A model generated the notes under the pieces. That model did not search any database. It was not told the origin of the DNA and saw nothing but the letters and a program-made list of their open reading frames with translations. From Clostridia bacterium (GTDB taxonomy: Bacteria > Bacillota > Clostridia > Oscillospirales > CAG-382): 49,534 bases of DNA. Shown piece by piece: positions 42,283 to 49,534 of this stretch; the stretch's first letter is position 1, and each line of letters opens with the position of its first letter. The translations under genes were made by a program, and so were the position numbers. The stretch lies in the NCBI GenBank assembly GCA_017537345.1, contig JAFYKY010000008.1, positions 1-49,534 on the forward strand. The letters run 5' to 3'.

Positions 42283-45200
42283 ACGGTTTTACAAGCAGTT
42301 TGCCAAGGTAGATTTTACCGAAGAGCAAAAAACACTGCTTAAAAATGCTACGGATTATAAGCTGCAGGTGGATCGGGCAGGTAACGGTCTTAAAATGGAG
42401 CTTTATTTTCCTATGCCCGTTCCCGCAGACAAGCTGTTCGAAATCGAAAACACCGTTTCTGCGGCGTTACGCCTTAATTATTGCTTGGCGCTCCCCATTT
42501 ACGAAGGATGCACCTTTGCCACCGACTATATGCCGGAGCTGGTAAAGCTTTATGCATACAGAGCAAATATCGCCTTGGGCAGAGGCGGACTTGATAAATA
42601 CGATTACGTTTACGACAGAGAAAAAGCCACCGTTACGGTAAAATTACGCAAGGGCATATCCTCTGCTTTAATGGATATGGCAGGGGCAGGCAAATTCTTT
42701 TCCGAATGTGTTTTTGCCCAGTTCGGACAGAATATAGCCTTTAATTTTGAAGAAGACGGTAATTACGATTACGTTCCCGTTTTTGATACAAAGGCGTTGG
42801 AGCAGCAGGCGAAGGAAGATTATGCCCAGTACGAAAAAAGCCGTGCGCCCAAGGAAGTGGAAACCAAAGACAGCTTTTTTAAAACCGTGGAGGATACCGA
42901 GGATAAATACGATATCGGCGGAACCCGTATAGGCAATATGCATTTTGACCTTTCCGAACGCACTCCCCTTTTTAAAGAGCTTATCCGCAAAGAGCCCTTT
43001 GCCATAAAGGAAATACATATAGAGCCCACCGTAAACGCAGAGGGACGCACCTTTTCCAAGCGTATTCCCGTGTGTATCTGCGGCGAACTGTTCCAGATCG
43101 AGGACAAAGAATCCCGTGACGGAAGCAAGACCAATTACAAAGCATATATAACCGACGGAGAAGCCTCCGTTATGCTTCGTTTTTCCGTAAACAAGGAGGA
43201 CACGGAGTTTTCCGCCCCCAAGCCCGGTGCGGCACTGCTTATAGAGGGTAAGGCGAGCTACGATGATTACGAAAAAGAAACGGTCATCCGTGTAGAAAAA
43301 ATAAACAAGGTAAAGCGTCTGCGCCGTAAGGATAAATATCCCCGCAAGCGCACGGAGCTGCATCTTCACACCGCAATGTCCGCCAACGACGCTTTGTCCG
43401 ACCCCGAAACGGTAATGGCTACCGCCTCCGCCTGGGGTTGGAACGCTGTGGCGATAACCGACCACGGCAACGTGCAGGCATACCCTATGATAATGAAAGC
43501 ACGCAAAAAATATCCCGATGTTAAGCCTATTTACGGTATGGAGGGATATTTGGTAGACGATACCGCCCGCGCGGTTTTCGGCGTTAAAAACCCAAAAGAA
43601 TGTGTTTTTGACGAAACAGAGTTTATAATTTTCGATATAGAAACTACGGGACTTTCTCCCGTAGATTGCGCAATAACCGAAATCGGCGCATCCCTTTACA
43701 AGGGCGGGGAGATAATAGATACCTTCGGCACCTACGTTGACCCCGAAATGCCCATCCCCGAAAACATTACCCGTCTTACGGGAATTTCCGAAGAAACGGT
43801 AAAGGGCGCACCCAAGGTAAAGGAAGCGGTAAAGGCTTTCCTTGAATTTGCGGGGGACAGAATTCTGGTTGCCCACAATGCAAATTTTGATATCGGCTTT
43901 ATCAGAAAAGCCTGCGAAACACACAAGATAAAGTTTACAAATCCGTATCTGGATACGCTTCCGCTTTCCAGATATATAAATTCCGATCTTAACAAGCATA
44001 CTCTTGATTCTATCGGAAATTATTATAATCTGGGCGAATTCAACCACCACCGCGCCACCGACGATACGGCAATGCTGGGCGCAATCTTTTCCTGCATGGC
44101 AGACAGACTCCGCAAGCAGGGCATAAGAAACGTGGAAGAAATGAATATGGCAATGGCGGCAAACAGCGACCCCAAAAAGCTCCGCGCATACCATATCACC
44201 ATACTTGTTAAAAATTTAGCGGGACTCCGCAATCTGTACCAGCTCATATCTCAGTCTTATCTGGATTATTACCACCGCAATCCCCGTATTCCCAAAACCG
44301 TGCTGGATGCACACAGAGAGGGACTTATTATCGGCTCTGCCTGCGAAGCGGGAGAATTGTTCAGAGGTATTCTGGATGGCAAGCCCAATTCCGAGCTTGA
44401 GCGTATAGCAAAGTTTTACGATTACCTTGAAATAATGCCCAAAGCCAACAACTCCTTCCTTATAGACGAGGGCACCCTTACGGATTACGGCAGGTTAGAG
44501 GAGATAAACAAGCAGATACTCCGTATCGGCGATAAATTAAAAAAGCCCGTATGCGCTACGGGAGATTCGCATTTTATAGAACCTGATGATGAAATTTACC
44601 GCCAGATAATGCAGGTGGGACTTAAATACAAGGACGCTATGCACGAAAGCAAATTGTATCTCCGCACCACCGAAGAAATGCTGGATGAATTTTCATATCT
44701 GGGCGACAGGGCGGAGGAGGTCGTTATCGACAATCCGCAAAAGATCGCAGATATGGTGGATGGCTCTATTAAACCTATTCCCGACGGAACCTATACCCCC
44801 GAGATCGAGGGAGCGGAGGAGGAATTGACCACCTCCTGCCACCAGACCGCAATGGATTGGTACGGTTATAAGGGTGAAGTGCCCGAAATCGTTAAAAACC
44901 GTCTGGACAGAGAGCTTACATCCATTATCAAAAACGGATTTTCCGTGCTTTACGTTATCGCCAGAAAGCTTGTGCTCAACTCCGAGCGTACGGGATACCT
45001 TGTAGGCTCCCGCGGTTCGGTTGGTTCTTCCGTAGTTGCAACCTTTTCCGGCGTTTCGGAGGTAAACCCTTTGCCTCCCCATTACAGATGCCCCAATTGT
45101 AAATACAGCGAATGGTTTACAGACGGCTCTGTGGGCAGTGGATTTGACCTGCCCGATAAGATCTGCCCCAAGTGCGGGGAGATGATGATATCCGACGGAC

Positions 45201-46684
45201 ACGATATCCCCTTCGAAACCTTCCTCGGCTTCCACGGAGAAAAAGCGCCGGATATTGACCTTAACTTTTCATCGGACAACCAGTCCGAAGCACATCATTA
45301 CACCGAAGTTCTGTTCGGCAAGGAAAACATTTTCCGCGCAGGTACGGTTGGTACCATCGCCTCCAAAACCGCATACGGCTACGTTAAAAAGTTTTTGGAA
45401 GAGCAGGGAAAGCACCTTTCCAAAGCAGAAGAAAACCGCCTTGTAAACGGACTTGTAGGTGTAAAGCGCACCACGGGTCAGCACCCCGGCGGTATCGTGG
45501 TTATCCCCAAGCAGTATGAGATATACGATTTCACCCCCGTACAGCACCCTGCGGATAAAGACGATTCCGGGGTTATCACCACCCACTTTGCGTTTGAATT
45601 TTTGCACGATACTCTGCTTAAACTGGATATTCTGGGCCACGACGTTCCCACCATATACAAATGGCTGGAAACCTTTACGGGAAAGGACGTGCGCACCGTT
45701 CCCATGAACGACAGAGCCACCATGGAGCTGTTTGAATCCACCCGTCCGCTGGGCGTTACGCCCGACCAGATCGGTTCGGATTTCGGCACCTTCGGTCTGC
45801 CGGAATGCGGCACTCCTTACGTACGTGAAATGATACGCGACGCACACCCCACCAAATTTTCCGACCTTTTGCAGCTTTCGGGCTTGTCCCACGGCACGGG
45901 AATATGGCTGGGCAACGGTCAGGAGCTTATTAAAAACGGCACCTGCACCATATCCGAAATTATCGGTACCCGTGACAGTATAATGGTATACCTTATGTAT
46001 GCGGGAGTTGAAAAGGAAAGCGCCTTCAAGATTATGGAATTTGTCCGTAAAAACAAAAAAGGTCTTCCCATTCCCGAAGCTATGGTGGAAACCATGCGGG
46101 CGTCAAACGTGCCCGAATGGTATATAGAATCCCTTGGCAAGATACGTTACATGTTCCCCAAAGCCCACGCCGCCGCTTATATGATATCGGCGATCCGTCT
46201 GGGCTGGTACAAGGTACACGAGCCTTTGGCGTTCTATGCAACCTATTTTACCGTTAAATGCTCCAAAAACGCAGGCTTTGACAGCGAATTGGCACTTTCC
46301 TCTCCCTCTGTCATCTCCAAGCGTATAGAAGAACTGGAAGCACTTTCGGATACCACCGCCAAGGACGAAGACACCATAACCGTAATGCAGATGGTGCGTG
46401 AAATGTATGCCCGCGGAATTAAGTTCTTACCCGTTGACGTATATAAATCCGAAGCATACGTCTTTAAGCCGGAGGACGGCAAGATACGTCTGCCTCTTTC
46501 CGCACTTAACGGTCTGGGCGACACCGCGGCGGAAAACATTTACAAAACCATACACGAAACCGATTGCGCCACTTTGGAGGAACTGCGCATAAACGCAGGA
46601 CTTAACAAAAACGTGGTGGAAATACTAAAAGCCAATAATTGTTTGGGAGATCTTCCCGAAACCGATCAGTTATCTCTGTTTTAG
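42275..46684 (+). CDS. polC: DNA polymerase III PolC-type alpha subunit
   Basis: 1469 residues. An N-terminal region and OB fold (to about 355) precede the PHP domain that starts at LHLHTAMSANDALSD (H363). The proofreading exonuclease inserted in PHP starts FDIETTGLSP (D454, E456) and ends near 615. The polymerase core contains VGSRGSVGSS and the catalytic PDIDLNFS (D993, D995). A zinc module CPNC...CPKCG precedes it. This is the Bacillota replicative polymerase. It is coupled to ispG and is the strongest taxonomic marker here. Confidence 0.97.
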   Translation: MNERFYKQFAKVDFTEEQKTLLKNATDYKLQVDRAGNGLKMELYFPMPVPADKLFEIENTVSAALRLNYCLALPIYEGCTFATDYMPELVKLYAYRANIALGRGGLDKYDYVYDREKATVTVKLRKGISSALMDMAGAGKFFSECVFAQFGQNIAFNFEEDGNYDYVPVFDTKALEQQAKEDYAQYEKSRAPKEVETKDSFFKTVEDTEDKYDIGGTRIGNMHFDLSERTPLFKELIRKEPFAIKEIHIEPTVNAEGRTFSKRIPVCICGELFQIEDKESRDGSKTNYKAYITDGEASVMLRFSVNKEDTEFSAPKPGAALLIEGKASYDDYEKETVIRVEKINKVKRLRRKDKYPRKRTELHLHTAMSANDALSDPETVMATASAWGWNAVAITDHGNVQAYPMIMKARKKYPDVKPIYGMEGYLVDDTARAVFGVKNPKECVFDETEFIIFDIETTGLSPVDCAITEIGASLYKGGEIIDTFGTYVDPEMPIPENITRLTGISEETVKGAPKVKEAVKAFLEFAGDRILVAHNANFDIGFIRKACETHKIKFTNPYLDTLPLSRYINSDLNKHTLDSIGNYYNLGEFNHHRATDDTAMLGAIFSCMADRLRKQGIRNVEEMNMAMAANSDPKKLRAYHITILVKNLAGLRNLYQLISQSYLDYYHRNPRIPKTVLDAHREGLIIGSACEAGELFRGILDGKPNSELERIAKFYDYLEIMPKANNSFLIDEGTLTDYGRLEEINKQILRIGDKLKKPVCATGDSHFIEPDDEIYRQIMQVGLKYKDAMHESKLYLRTTEEMLDEFSYLGDRAEEVVIDNPQKIADMVDGSIKPIPDGTYTPEIEGAEEELTTSCHQTAMDWYGYKGEVPEIVKNRLDRELTSIIKNGFSVLYVIARKLVLNSERTGYLVGSRGSVGSSVVATFSGVSEVNPLPPHYRCPNCKYSEWFTDGSVGSGFDLPDKICPKCGEMMISDGHDIPFETFLGFHGEKAPDIDLNFSSDNQSEAHHYTEVLFGKENIFRAGTVGTIASKTAYGYVKKFLEEQGKHLSKAEENRLVNGLVGVKRTTGQHPGGIVVIPKQYEIYDFTPVQHPADKDDSGVITTHFAFEFLHDTLLKLDILGHDVPTIYKWLETFTGKDVRTVPMNDRATMELFESTRPLGVTPDQIGSDFGTFGLPECGTPYVREMIRDAHPTKFSDLLQLSGLSHGTGIWLGNGQELIKNGTCTISEIIGTRDSIMVYLMYAGVEKESAFKIMEFVRKNKKGLPIPEAMVETMRASNVPEWYIESLGKIRYMFPKAHAAAYMISAIRLGWYKVHEPLAFYATYFTVKCSKNAGFDSELALSSPSVISKRIEELEALSDTTAKDEDTITVMQMVREMYARGIKFLPVDVYKSEAYVFKPEDGKIRLPLSALNGLGDTAAENIYKTIHETDCATLEELRINAGLNKNVVEILKANNCLGDLPETDQLSLF

Positions 46685-46696
46685 GAGTGAAAAAAT

Positions 46697-47176
46697 ATGA
46701 AAACAAAACTTCTTTCCATTATCGAAAAAAATCCTCTCCTTTGTGCGGATGAGCTTGCAGTAATGCTGGATACTACCGTGGAAACGGTAACAAGCATTCT
46801 TGAAGAGTGCCGCAGCGAAGGAATAATTTTAGGCACAAAGACCATTATCAACTGGGATAAAGCAGGCAAGGAAAGCGTTTCCGCTTTTATCGAGCTTAAG
46901 ACCGTTCCCCAAAGAGATAAAGGCTTTGATGCGGTTGCGGAACGTGTTGCCAATTACGAAGAGGTAAAAAGCGTGTTCCTTATGTCCGGCGCATACGATC
47001 TTGCCGTGCTGGTGGAATGCCGCACCATGCGTGACGTTGCTGTGTTTGTGGCAGAACAGCTTGCCACCATTGACGGAGTTACCGCAACAGCCACCCATTT
47101 TATAATGGAGCGTTATAAAGACTGGGGCGTAAATTTTGAAAAAGACCCTGTGGACCTGAGAGGTAACGGTTGGTAA
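46697..47176 (+). CDS. Lrp/AsnC-family transcriptional regulator
   Basis: 159 residues. An N-terminal winged helix (NPLLCADELAVMLDTTVETV) is followed by a RAM/AsnC effector domain (SVFLMSGAYDLAVLVECRT, then DGVTATATHFIM). It precedes and abuts the aminotransferase gene, as in the alaR-alaT (yugG-yugH) pair of Bacillus, so it probably senses an amino acid and controls its neighbour. TAGGAG precedes ATG. Confidence 0.88.
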   Translation: MKTKLLSIIEKNPLLCADELAVMLDTTVETVTSILEECRSEGIILGTKTIINWDKAGKESVSAFIELKTVPQRDKGFDAVAERVANYEEVKSVFLMSGAYDLAVLVECRTMRDVAVFVAEQLATIDGVTATATHFIMERYKDWGVNFEKDPVDLRGNGW

Positions 47177-48345
47177 TGGACTACAGCACTATCCTTTCCA
47201 AGCGGGCTTGCTCTTTACAGCCCTCGGGAATAAGAAAATTTTTCGATATGCTTGAGAACATGAAGGACGTTGTTGCCCTCACCGTAGGGCAGCCGGACTT
47301 TATCACGCCCTGGCATATCCGTGAAGCAGGTATACGCTCTCTTGAGGAGGGCAGGACCTACTACACCTCTAACAGCGGACTTATGGAACTGCGCACCGAG
47401 CTTTCCAAATATGCTTCCCGCCGCTTCGGTCTGGAATATGACCCTAAGGACGAAATACTCGTAACCGTAGGAGGAAGCGAAGCTATCGACCTTGCTCTCC
47501 GTGCAATAGTTGATTTGGGCGATGAGGTTATCGTACCCCAGCCCTCCTTCGTGTGCTACGATCCTCTTGTCACAATGGCAGGGGGAGTGCCCGTTATACT
47601 TCCTTTAAAAAAGGAAAACGGATTTGTGCTCACACCAGAGGAACTGGAAGAATACATTACCCCAAAAACAAAAGCTCTTGTTTTGCCCTTCCCCAATAAC
47701 CCCACCGGTTCTATAATGACAAAAGAACAGCTTTTGGCTATCGCACCCGTAATTATCAAGCACAATCTCGTGGTTATTTCCGATGAGATATACGCAGAGC
47801 TTACCTACGGCAGAAAGCACGTTTCCGTAGCTTCTCTTGAGGGCATGCGTGAACGGACTATCGTGGCAAACGGCTTTTCAAAGGCGTATGCTATGACAGG
47901 TTGGCGTATGGGATACACCCTTGCCCCCCGTGAAATAACGGCGCAAATGCACAAGATACACCAGTACGGAATAATGTGCGCACCCACCACCGCCCAGTAC
48001 GCCGCTGTTGAAGCGGTTAAAAACGGGGATGGTGATATCGAATATATGCGGGACGAATACAACGGCAGACGCAGACTTATCGTAAACGGCTTGCGTGAAG
48101 CGGGTATCGACTGTATGATGCCTGACGGAGCGTTTTACGTATTTGCGGATATTTCCCGTTTCGGTATGACATCGGAAGAATTTTGCGAAAAGCTTTTGGC
48201 GGAAAAAGGCGTGGCAATCGTTCCCGGCACTGCATTCGGCTTAAGCGGTGAGGGGTACGCCCGTATCTCCTATGCCTATTCCGCAACCCATATCAAGAAA
48301 GCAATTTTGCGTATAACCGAATTCGTTAAGGACCTTTCAAAATGA
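47176..48345 (+). CDS. Class I/II PLP-dependent aminotransferase
   Basis: 389 residues from the ATG at 47176 (TAATG overlap with the regulator stop); a TTG two codons upstream is possible. Fold type I motifs: FPNNPTGS with the aspartate-contact Asn, ISDEIYAELTYG, and the PLP lysine in ANGFSKAYAMTGWRMGY. Pairing with an Lrp-type regulator suggests an alanine or aromatic aminotransferase like AlaT/PatA; the substrate is not certain. Confidence 0.92.
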   Translation: MDYSTILSKRACSLQPSGIRKFFDMLENMKDVVALTVGQPDFITPWHIREAGIRSLEEGRTYYTSNSGLMELRTELSKYASRRFGLEYDPKDEILVTVGGSEAIDLALRAIVDLGDEVIVPQPSFVCYDPLVTMAGGVPVILPLKKENGFVLTPEELEEYITPKTKALVLPFPNNPTGSIMTKEQLLAIAPVIIKHNLVVISDEIYAELTYGRKHVSVASLEGMRERTIVANGFSKAYAMTGWRMGYTLAPREITAQMHKIHQYGIMCAPTTAQYAAVEAVKNGDGDIEYMRDEYNGRRRLIVNGLREAGIDCMMPDGAFYVFADISRFGMTSEEFCEKLLAEKGVAIVPGTAFGLSGEGYARISYAYSATHIKKAILRITEFVKDLSK

Positions 48346-49118
48346 CAGAAAAAGCCTTTGCAAAAATAAATCTGTTTTTGTCCGTGGGCGGTCGCCGTGC
48401 AGACGGGTATCACGATATAGATACGGTAATGCACACCGTAAGCCTTTGTGACGAGGTGTCTTTCGAAAAGTGCGATACTCTCCGTGTTTTTTGCGATATG
48501 GACGTGCCGGAAAAGGAAAATCTGGCGTACCGCGCGGCTCAAGCATTTTTCGATTACACGGGCATAACTCCATCGGCAAAAATAACCGTAAAAAAGCTTG
48601 TTCCCTCCAAAGCGGGGTTAGGCGGCGGCAGTGCAGATGCGGCGGCGGTGCTTCGCGGGCTCAATAAAATGTACAAAGCAGGGCTGGATACACAGACCCT
48701 TGCCCGTATCGGTGCGCCCTTGGGTGCGGATATACCCTTTTGCGTTTACGGCGGCAAAGCAAGATGTGAAGGGATAGGTGAAATCATCACCCCAATGGAA
48801 AAAGAACAGTTGCATCTTGCCATCGTCAAGCCGGATGTGGATTGTCCCACGGGGAAAATGTATGCTCTTTTGGATGAAGCCGAAAGAGAACCTGTTTTGT
48901 ATGAAGAGGGATCGTTTTTCAATTCCTTTGATGCGGTCTGCCCCGAAGAATGTAAAAAGGCAATGGAACGCCTTTTGGCTTTGGGCGCAAAAAACGCAAT
49001 GTTAAGCGGAAGCGGAAGCGCGGTTTTTGGCGTTTTCCAAACAGAAGAAAAGGCTCGCAAAGCCGCAGAAGTTCTTGAAAAAGAATATCCTTTTTCCGTA
49101 TTCGCTCAAACAATATGA
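48342..49118 (+). CDS. ispE: 4-diphosphocytidyl-2-C-methyl-D-erythritol kinase
   Basis: 258 residues with the GHMP kinase fold. KAFAKINLFLSVGGRRADGYH at the start and PSKAGLGGGSADAAAVLRG (phosphate loop) near 87-105 are diagnostic. The end has NAMLSGSGSAVFGVF. It phosphorylates CDP-ME in the MEP route, adding a third MEP gene to this run with dxr and ispG. It is coupled to the aminotransferase by ATGA. Confidence 0.96.
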   Translation: MTEKAFAKINLFLSVGGRRADGYHDIDTVMHTVSLCDEVSFEKCDTLRVFCDMDVPEKENLAYRAAQAFFDYTGITPSAKITVKKLVPSKAGLGGGSADAAAVLRGLNKMYKAGLDTQTLARIGAPLGADIPFCVYGGKARCEGIGEIITPMEKEQLHLAIVKPDVDCPTGKMYALLDEAEREPVLYEEGSFFNSFDAVCPEECKKAMERLLALGAKNAMLSGSGSAVFGVFQTEEKARKAAEVLEKEYPFSVFAQTI

Positions 49119-49135
49119 ATTTTTAAAGCAGATTA

Positions 49136-49165
49136 TTGACAAACCTTCTTTCGGTATGCTATAAT
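49136..49165 (+). promoter_or_regulatory. Promoter of tRNA-Ala
   Basis: TTGACA (49136-49141), 18 bases, TATAAT (49160-49165) with TGC before the -10; 10 bases before the mature 5' end. Confidence 0.85.
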
Positions 49166-49175
49166 CTGCTCAAAC

Positions 49176-49251
49176 GGGGCATTAGCGCAGTTGGGAGCGC
49201 ACAACACTGGCAGTGTTGGGGTCACGGGTTCAAGTCCCGTATGCTCCACCA
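49176..49251 (+). tRNA. tRNA-Ala (anticodon GGC)
   Basis: 76 bases with encoded CCA. The acceptor stem GGGGCAT pairs with ATGCTCC and includes the G3-U70 wobble that defines alanine tRNAs. The anticodon stem CAACA/TGTTG has loop CTGGCAG, giving anticodon GGC (alanine GCC codons). The T-arm contains GGGTTCAAGTCCC. Confidence 0.95.
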
Positions 49252-49287
49252 AGAAAAAAGCACTTGCAATCGCAAGTGCTTTTTTCA
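49252..49287 (+). terminator. Terminator of tRNA-Ala
   Basis: AAAAAGCACTTGC/GCAAGTGCTTTTT stem with loop AATC, ending in TTTTTT. Confidence 0.85.
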
Positions 49288-49412
49288 ATGATATCCGTTC
49301 CTTGCGGAGCGGGTGATATAGCTGACGCTATGATATCTGCTTCGCAGATGATATACGCTTCGCGTATGAAGGAACGGATATTATATCATGCTTGCGAAGC
49401 AAGTATATCATA
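49288..49412. repeat. Array of short hairpins with a fixed linker (TGATAT type)
   Basis: The linker (A)TGATAT(A/C) recurs about seven times. Between linkers are small palindromes such as TGCTTCGCA, CGCTTCGCG and TGCTTGCGAAGCA. The outer arms GATATCCGTTCCTT and AAGGAACGGATAT are complementary and enclose three of them. The design is the same as the array at 22118-22288 with a different linker. No open frame is convincing. Confidence 0.7.
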
Positions 49413-49534
49413 CGGCAACGTGGTTCGGATTAAGCTGAGTCTGCTTGAAAGGAATAGGAAGCAGATAGTGCTTGTTAGGATTGAATGTTCTTCCTGTTTC
49501 AATAAGAAGATACTGCTGTCCGTTCTTTGTCACC
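49408..49534 (-). CDS. C-terminal fragment of a SusD/RagB-like protein
   Basis: 41 residues are open from the right window edge to a TGA at 49410-49408 on the minus strand. The text contains ETGRTFNPNKHYLLPIP and QLNPN, which is the usual ending of SusD/RagB glycan-binding lipoproteins of Bacteroidota (cf. KHYLxPIP ... LNPN). The frame ends inside the TGATAT hairpin array. Proline codons here are CCT and CCG, while the genes to the left prefer CCC. A SusD gene next to PolC-type chromosome DNA is unexpected; see findings. Only a short stretch is visible, so the call rests on motif recognition. Confidence 0.6.
   Translation of the reverse strand, partial: VTKNGQQYLLIETGRTFNPNKHYLLPIPFKQTQLNPNHVAV

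Noticed and set aside
42668..44194. Minus-strand frame of 508 codons opposite polC
   Set aside because: A shadow of the polC reading frame; its text is Cys- and Phe-rich without domains, while polC motifs are intact across the region.

Overview
The window looks like a chromosome segment of an uncultured Clostridia-type Bacillota (Firmicutes), probably from a gut-like habitat. The support is a PolC-type replicative polymerase (about 1470 residues with internal PHP and exonuclease domains), a YitT-family membrane protein, strong GGAGG ribosome sites with frequent TTG and GTG starts, consensus TTGACA/TATAAT promoters, many lipoproteins with an L-x-x-C lipobox, and the Bacillota gene order pyrH-frr-uppS-cdsA-dxr-rseP-ispG-polC. 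The last 127 bases do not fit: they encode what reads as the C-terminus of a SusD/RagB-like protein, a Bacteroidota family, so the right edge may be an assembly chimera or a transfer.

Left part (1-24.5 kb), mostly accessory. Two surface proteins share the same C-terminal membrane tail, and each is followed by long repeat-rich spacers. A minus-strand GntR/ABC exporter operon and a polysaccharide deacetylase/membrane protein pair follow. Next is a compact mannoside operon (D-lyxose/mannose-type isomerase, fructokinase, GH38 alpha-mannosidase) that could take mannosides to fructose-6-phosphate. A REP-associated transposase carries REP palindromes inside its own reading frame. Further on are a glycerophosphodiesterase, a divergent XRE regulator/unknown protein pair with an obvious operator, a HAD/SGNH/beta-propeller operon, paired half-size chromate transporters, an exported FAD-oxidoreductase lipoprotein, YitT, tRNA-Val, and small lipoprotein, VanZ-like and XRE genes.

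Right part (24.6-49.1 kb), a dense plus-strand housekeeping run: mgtC-like, uvrB-uvrA, a serine beta-lactamase/DD-peptidase-like lipoprotein, the paired radical-SAM/DUF2344 genes, and a second promoter driving a degenerate metallopeptidase-like lipoprotein. Then come pyrH, frr, uppS, cdsA, dxr, rseP, an asparaginase, ispG, polC, an Lrp/AsnC regulator, an aminotransferase and ispE. Four isoprenoid genes (dxr, ispG, ispE, uppS) lie together with phospholipid and envelope-stress genes. A tRNA-Ala with its own promoter and terminator closes the block.

The most unusual content is non-coding. A structured element with an outer stem (about GAAACGCAAA/TTTGCGTTTC) encloses terminator hairpins and is followed by a long GTAG/CTAC hairpin. 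It lies directly 3' of, and in sense with, four unrelated genes, and the outer stem shows compensatory base changes between copies. Smaller palindromes (two REP classes and a CACCCC...GGGG unit) have inserted into spacers, into each other and into the transposase gene. Two arrays of short hairpins separated by a fixed linker lie beside the two tRNA genes.
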